DNA of 64,000 nt from Hymenobacter sp. DG25B (GTDB taxonomy: Bacteria > Bacteroidota > Bacteroidia > Cytophagales > Hymenobacteraceae). The position numbers were made by a program, and so were the translations under genes. A model generated the notes under the pieces. It saw only the letters and a list, made by a program, of their open reading frames with translations. It was not told the DNA's origin and ran no database searches. The stretch spans positions 558,001 to 622,000 of the forward strand of contig NZ_CP010054.1 in assembly GCF_000801315.1 (NCBI RefSeq), read 5' to 3'. Position 1 is the stretch's first letter. The number at the start of each line of letters is the position of its first letter. Positions 62,055 through 64,000 of this stretch are shown piece by piece.

Positions 62055-62744
62055 ATGGCTGAAGAATATGCGGCCAAAATGGCCACCAAATCCCTGGCTG
62101 AGCTGCTGCAATACGTAACGGCCCGCTACCAATACCGGGAAGATGCCGTGCTGGCCGCCCTGGACGAGCTGGCGCGGCGCGGGCAGCCCTACGCCGAAGC
62201 CGATGCACTACGCCCTTCGCTGGAGGCAGCCGTGCGGGAGCAGGAGGTGCAGCAAGCTGCTGCCCGCCAACTCTCCGAGGCCAATGATACGGAAGTGGTA
62301 GCCGAAGTCGCCACCACGGATACGGCGCTCTATTCGCCCATTTCCATCACTATTCTGTCGGTCTTCTTTTCCATGCTGGCCGGGGGCATTCTGTTGTGCA
62401 TGAACCTGTTTCGGCTGGGTCGGGTGCGGGCCATGCTGGGGCTGATTCTGTTTCTGGTAGTATACCTGGTGGCGGGTACGCAGCTGCTTATGTGGGGTAT
62501 TATGCAGCAGGGTGTCAACCCGTTTCTGGCGGCCCTGATTTTTAATGGTGGGGCTTTGGCGGCGTATCTGCTCTGGTTCTGGCCCCGCTACGTGGGTGCC
62601 ACCAGCTACCGCAGCCGCAGCCTGTTGCCGCCCATTATCCTGTGTTTTCTGGTGGTGTGGGGCTTGCAAAAGATGATGCCCTACCTCATGAAGCAGCAGC
62701 CCAAGGAAGTGCAGCGGGAAATGGAGCAGCTCATCAAGCCCTAA
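62055..62744 (+). CDS. Hypothetical four-helix membrane protein
   Basis: 229 residues. A soluble helical N-terminus (about 1-85, KSLAELLQYVTARYQYREDA) is followed by four hydrophobic segments between 95 and 215 and a short Lys/Glu-rich tail. I do not recognise the family. ATG 62055 is used; the start four codons earlier is less likely. It stands alone between kynU and the AlkB-like gene. Confidence 0.7.
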   Translation: MAEEYAAKMATKSLAELLQYVTARYQYREDAVLAALDELARRGQPYAEADALRPSLEAAVREQEVQQAAARQLSEANDTEVVAEVATTDTALYSPISITILSVFFSMLAGGILLCMNLFRLGRVRAMLGLILFLVVYLVAGTQLLMWGIMQQGVNPFLAALIFNGGALAAYLLWFWPRYVGATSYRSRSLLPPIILCFLVVWGLQKMMPYLMKQQPKEVQREMEQLIKP

Positions 62745-62769
62745 ACGCTGGTTCATCTTAGCCCCTGCC

Positions 62770-63378
62770 GTGCCGCTTTCCTCCCTCTCTCTGCCCGCCG
62801 CTGACGTCTGGCTTGATCCGCAGTTCCTGCCGCCTGCAGAAGCGGCCCGGCTGCAACAGGAGTTAACGAATACGCTGCAATGGCGGCAGGAGCCCATCCG
62901 GCTGTTTGGAAAGCAGGTGCTGCAGCCTCGCCTCACGGCTTGGTACGGCGACGCCACTGCCCGGTACAGCTACTCCGGGCTGGACCTCACACCCCAACCC
63001 TGGACGCCCGCCCTGCTGGCCCTGCGCACGCTGGTAGAGCAGGCCACGGGCGCCACTTTCAACAGCGTGCTGCTCAACCTTTACCGCACCGGGCAGGATA
63101 GCATGGGCTGGCACGCCGACGATGAACCCGAGCTGGGCCCGGAGCCGGTTATTGCCTCCATCAGCCTGGGGGCCACGCGGCGCTTTCGGCTGCGCCCGCG
63201 CCACTCGCAGCAGCTACCTCATGCCCCGCTTGGTCTGGATCTGCCCTCCGGCAGTTTGCTGGTGATGCGCGGTACCACGCAGCAGCACTGGCAACATGCC
63301 GTGCCCAAAACCGCCCGCCCGGTGGGGCCACGCCTTAACCTTACCTTTCGCACTATTCACGCACAGCCTGGTCGCTGA
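62770..63378 (+). CDS. AlkB-like 2OG-Fe(II) dioxygenase
   Basis: 202 residues from GTG 62770. NLYRTGQDSMGWHADDE carries the His-x-Asp iron ligands, SISLGATRRFRLR the core strand, and a distal His (WQHAVPK) with Arg residues in RPVGPRLNLTFR close the site, as in AlkB/ALKBH2-3. It probably repairs alkylated DNA or RNA bases. The gene starts 25 bases after the preceding stop. Confidence 0.88.
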   Translation: MPLSSLSLPAADVWLDPQFLPPAEAARLQQELTNTLQWRQEPIRLFGKQVLQPRLTAWYGDATARYSYSGLDLTPQPWTPALLALRTLVEQATGATFNSVLLNLYRTGQDSMGWHADDEPELGPEPVIASISLGATRRFRLRPRHSQQLPHAPLGLDLPSGSLLVMRGTTQQHWQHAVPKTARPVGPRLNLTFRTIHAQPGR

Positions 63379-63402
63379 TTTACGACTTGGTTTAGCCACA
63401 AT

Positions 63403-63436
63403 AAAAAAGCCCTTCCATTGCTGGAAGGGCTTTTTT
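63403..63436. terminator. Bidirectional terminator
   Basis: Perfect 15-bp stem (63403-63417 with 63422-63436), TTGC loop, A-run and T-run. Between the convergent AlkB-like and TonB-dependent receptor genes. Confidence 0.9.
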
Positions 63437-63454
63437 CGAATAGGGAGGTTGGGA

Positions 63455-64000
63455 TTATTTGATATCCACAAGTACACCTACGAATGCGAGGCGTCCAATG
63501 TTGGGGCCGCCATATACCTGGGTGTTGTTCTGGTTCAGCAGGTTAGAAGCACCGGCCTGCAGCGTAGCCCCCAGCTTAGGCAGGGAGTAGCCCACAAAGG
63601 CATCCAGGCTGCTGTAGTCATCTAGCTGGCCCTGCGCGAAGGGCATCTCATAGAGGTGACCCTGCGCCCAGCGGTAGTTCAGCGAGTAGCTCAGGCTGCT
63701 TACGGCTACGCCATTCACACCCACGTTAAACTTGTGCTTGGGCGTGTTGAAGAAGGTCTGGAAGCCTTCGGGCAGGTTGTCTTCCTCCAGCACGTTCAGG
63801 GAGTAGTTGCCGGTCAGGTTCAGCGCCTTGGTCATGTAGTACGTGAGTCCCAGAGCGGCGCCCTGGGTGCTTACTTTCTGGCGGGCGTTGGTCCAAACCT
63901 GCAACACGCGGGTTTGGGAGTTGGGGTCCTGGAACGGCGTCAGCGGCGACTTTTTTGCCTGTTCTGCCTGCAGCTGCTCCGCCGTGGGGCGACTGCCGTC
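63455..64000 (-). CDS. TonB-dependent receptor, C-terminal part (N-terminus outside window)
   Basis: The minus-strand frame is open to base 64000, so the gene continues beyond the window. About 180 residues are visible, with alternating beta-strands and the typical last strands: LGLTYYMTKALNLTGNYSLN, TPKHKFNVGVNG, SLNYRWAQGHLYE, DAFVGYSLPKLGATLQAGAS, NLLNQNNTQVYGGPNIGR and a C-terminus ending in VLVDIK. Outer-membrane barrel that takes up a substrate with TonB energy; the substrate is unknown. Confidence 0.85.
   Translation of the reverse strand, partial: DGSRPTAEQLQAEQAKKSPLTPFQDPNSQTRVLQVWTNARQKVSTQGAALGLTYYMTKALNLTGNYSLNVLEEDNLPEGFQTFFNTPKHKFNVGVNGVAVSSLSYSLNYRWAQGHLYEMPFAQGQLDDYSSLDAFVGYSLPKLGATLQAGASNLLNQNNTQVYGGPNIGRLAFVGVLVDIK

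Noticed and set aside
1..64000. tRNA, rRNA, CRISPR arrays, insertion sequences or prophage genes
   Set aside because: None seen on reading: no transposase or integrase motifs, no regularly spaced repeats, no tRNA-like cloverleaf or rRNA stretches. Weak structures could be missed without a covariance-model scan.

Overview
The window is high-GC (roughly 60%) Bacteroidota DNA, most like Hymenobacter or a close relative (family Hymenobacteraceae, order Cytophagales). The support is the -7 motif TAnnTTTG upstream of several genes, the lack of Shine-Dalgarno sequences, many lipoproteins, PD40-OmpA and TonB-dependent outer-membrane proteins, a FloA/NfeD pair, and protein families typical of that group. 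Species cannot be set from sequence alone. I saw no rRNA, tRNA, insertion sequence, prophage or CRISPR array.

Layout. 0-13 kb is mostly housekeeping: the 3' part of an SF1 helicase-nuclease (cut by the window edge), an EamA transporter, DusB, a CPBP protease, CdsA, glutamate dehydrogenase, phosphatidylserine decarboxylase, a lipoprotein plus glutathionylspermidine-synthase-like pair, free-methionine-(R)-sulfoxide reductase, RibD and PrmC. 13.2-19.4 kb is a one-strand nucleotide-sugar cluster (N-acetyltransferase, UDP-HexNAc dehydrogenase, GalE, RfbB, an epimerase, RfbA) closed by a strong terminator. 19.4-38 kb holds mixed single genes: chromate transporter, 2OG-Fe(II) oxygenase, envelope lipoproteins, PD40-OmpA protein, FloA/NfeD, a Crp/Fnr regulator followed by an FNR-type box, DinB, ProS, an OmpP1/FadL-like protein, a DPP-IV peptidase and a TonB-domain lipoprotein.

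38-62 kb is the most distinctive part. Seven polytopic GT-C-like membrane proteins, four GT2 glycosyltransferases, one methyltransferase and two lipoproteins form a dense surface-glycan or glycosylation island. Around it lie genes for tryptophan breakdown by the kynurenine route: an aldehyde dehydrogenase on the left edge, and an SDR, 3-hydroxyanthranilate dioxygenase, ACMS decarboxylase and kynureninase on the right. The last 2 kb has a small membrane protein, an AlkB-like dioxygenase and the C-terminal end of a TonB-dependent receptor cut by the window edge.

How the parts may work together (inference): the nucleotide-sugar cluster makes activated sugars. The GT2 enzymes would load sugars on polyprenyl phosphate at the inner face of the membrane, and the GT-C proteins would use them on the periplasmic side. 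Two of the GT-C proteins end in a beta-rich extracytoplasmic domain that resembles the two stand-alone lipoproteins encoded next door, which suggests a modular, so far unnamed glycan-assembly system.
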